Positions 5,621-5,932 of a stretch of 5,932 bases of DNA are shown one piece after another. The first letter of the stretch is position 1. Each line of letters opens with the position of its first letter. This DNA is from Methanobacteriota archaeon (lineage in GTDB: Archaea > Thermoplasmatota > Thermoplasmata > RBG-16-68-12): NCBI GenBank assembly GCA_005878665.1, contig VBLR01000066.1, positions 1 through 5,932 on the forward strand. Reading direction: 5' to 3'. The notes under the pieces were generated by a model. It ran no database searches, was not told the origin of the DNA, and saw only the letters and a program-made list of their open reading frames with translations. A program made the position numbers and the translations under genes.

Positions 5621-5890
5621 TGAATCCCTGAATTCCGCCGATTGCAATATGTCCAGGCGAATAATGCCCCTCCCTTCGTCGCGTTTGGCCACGGGAAGAC
5701 CCATGCAGCCGGAGCCTCGGGCCTCAAGCTGGACCGTGTCCCACGTGTCGACCGCGAGCAGGGCAGGAGCGGCTATGTCGTTTCGTGCAGGGTCGAGTCC
5801 CACGTCCCGTTGCGGCGACTCCTCCATCGTGAACGTTATGATATCCTGCAGTTTAGCCCTCCTCCTTCCGGAGGTTAGCCGGATCCACAC
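5612..5890 (-). CDS. Small protein resembling a Cdc48/VAT N-terminal double-psi barrel
   Basis: This 92-residue frame begins with GTG at 5890. Residues 22-80 resemble the N-terminal barrel of archaeal Cdc48/VAT: EESPQRDVG, LDPARNDI, DTWDTVQLEA and then the characteristic VAKRDEGRGIIRLD (compare P-E-D-E-G-x-G-I-(I/V)-R-(I/L)-D of the family). The usual RGIAR between DVG and LDP is missing, and the protein stops 12 residues after RLD, so the domain is shortened. There is no ATPase module, so it is not a Cdc48 itself; binding to proteins or nucleic acids is possible but inferred. ATG at 5827 is an alternative start, but the similarity begins slightly before it. Its stop codon is embedded in the repeat at 5581-5620 and in the ribosome-binding-like sequence of the next frame. 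Confidence 0.5.
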   Translation of the reverse strand: MWIRLTSGRRRAKLQDIITFTMEESPQRDVGLDPARNDIAAPALLAVDTWDTVQLEARGSGCMGLPVAKRDEGRGIIRLDILQSAEFRDSWE

Positions 5891-5911
5891 GCCGTAAAGG
5901 CGCCATCGACC

Positions 5912-5922
5912 AACCGATAAAG
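5912..5922 (-). promoter_or_regulatory. Possible TATA box for the double-psi-barrel gene
   Basis: On the minus strand GGTCTTTATCGG places CTTTATC at 5916-5922, about 27 bases upstream of the GTG at 5890. That spacing would give a leaderless or nearly leaderless transcript, which is common in some archaea. The match is modest and the window ends ten bases further on. Confidence 0.25.
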
Positions 5923-5932
5923 ACCCCAGCCA

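Noticed and set aside
5790..5801. GGGTCGAGTCCC, resembling a tRNA T arm
   Set aside because: No acceptor, D or anticodon arm surrounds it, and it lies inside the double-psi-barrel coding region.

Overview
The window is GC-rich DNA from a prokaryote, most likely an archaeon and perhaps a euryarchaeon of the Thermoplasmatota type. The archaeal call is tentative. It rests on a small protein resembling the N-terminal double-psi barrel of archaeal Cdc48/VAT, on TATA-like boxes about 25-40 bases upstream of gene starts, and on a GGTGAT ribosome binding site. There is no rRNA, tRNA, CRISPR array or intact transposase.

Left part (1-1308): the 5' end of a glyoxalase/VOC gene runs off the left edge on the minus strand. 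Next comes a degenerate repeat copy, then an unrecognised minus-strand gene (316-806) that looks broken by one missing base in a G6 tract. Its 5' end overlaps the start of a plus-strand GNAT acetyltransferase (760-1206). The GNAT gene is followed by two tandem hairpins and a T-rich stretch.

Middle (1309-3395): 1309-2079 is gene-poor and holds decayed coding remnants. These include a small minus-strand pseudogene (1476-1680) with an in-frame TAG and a one-base insertion. A complete minus-strand nucleotidyltransferase-fold gene (2080-3090) follows. An intergenic stretch of about 300 bases then separates it from a divergent plus-strand gene.

Right part (3396-5932): a large secreted protein has a signal peptide, an FN3-like domain and seven propeller-type repeats. 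After it come a palindrome overlapping a TATA-like box, a three-helix membrane protein, a frameshifted small minus-strand gene that meets it tail to tail, and the minus-strand double-psi-barrel protein.

The most interesting pattern is a module present three times on the minus strand, near 221-311, 1656-1695 and 5581-5653. In the two clear copies an upstream frame ends in TGG GAG TGA, the stop lies inside a GGAGTGA ribosome binding site, and a second small gene starts a few bases later with (M/V)RLLPVGS. These two copies match at 36 of 40 bases. The third copy is decayed, but with the 5581 copy it also shares the upstream GACATATTGC tail. This suggests a multicopy, decaying two-gene unit or a small palindromic repeat. 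The genes here do not form an obvious pathway.
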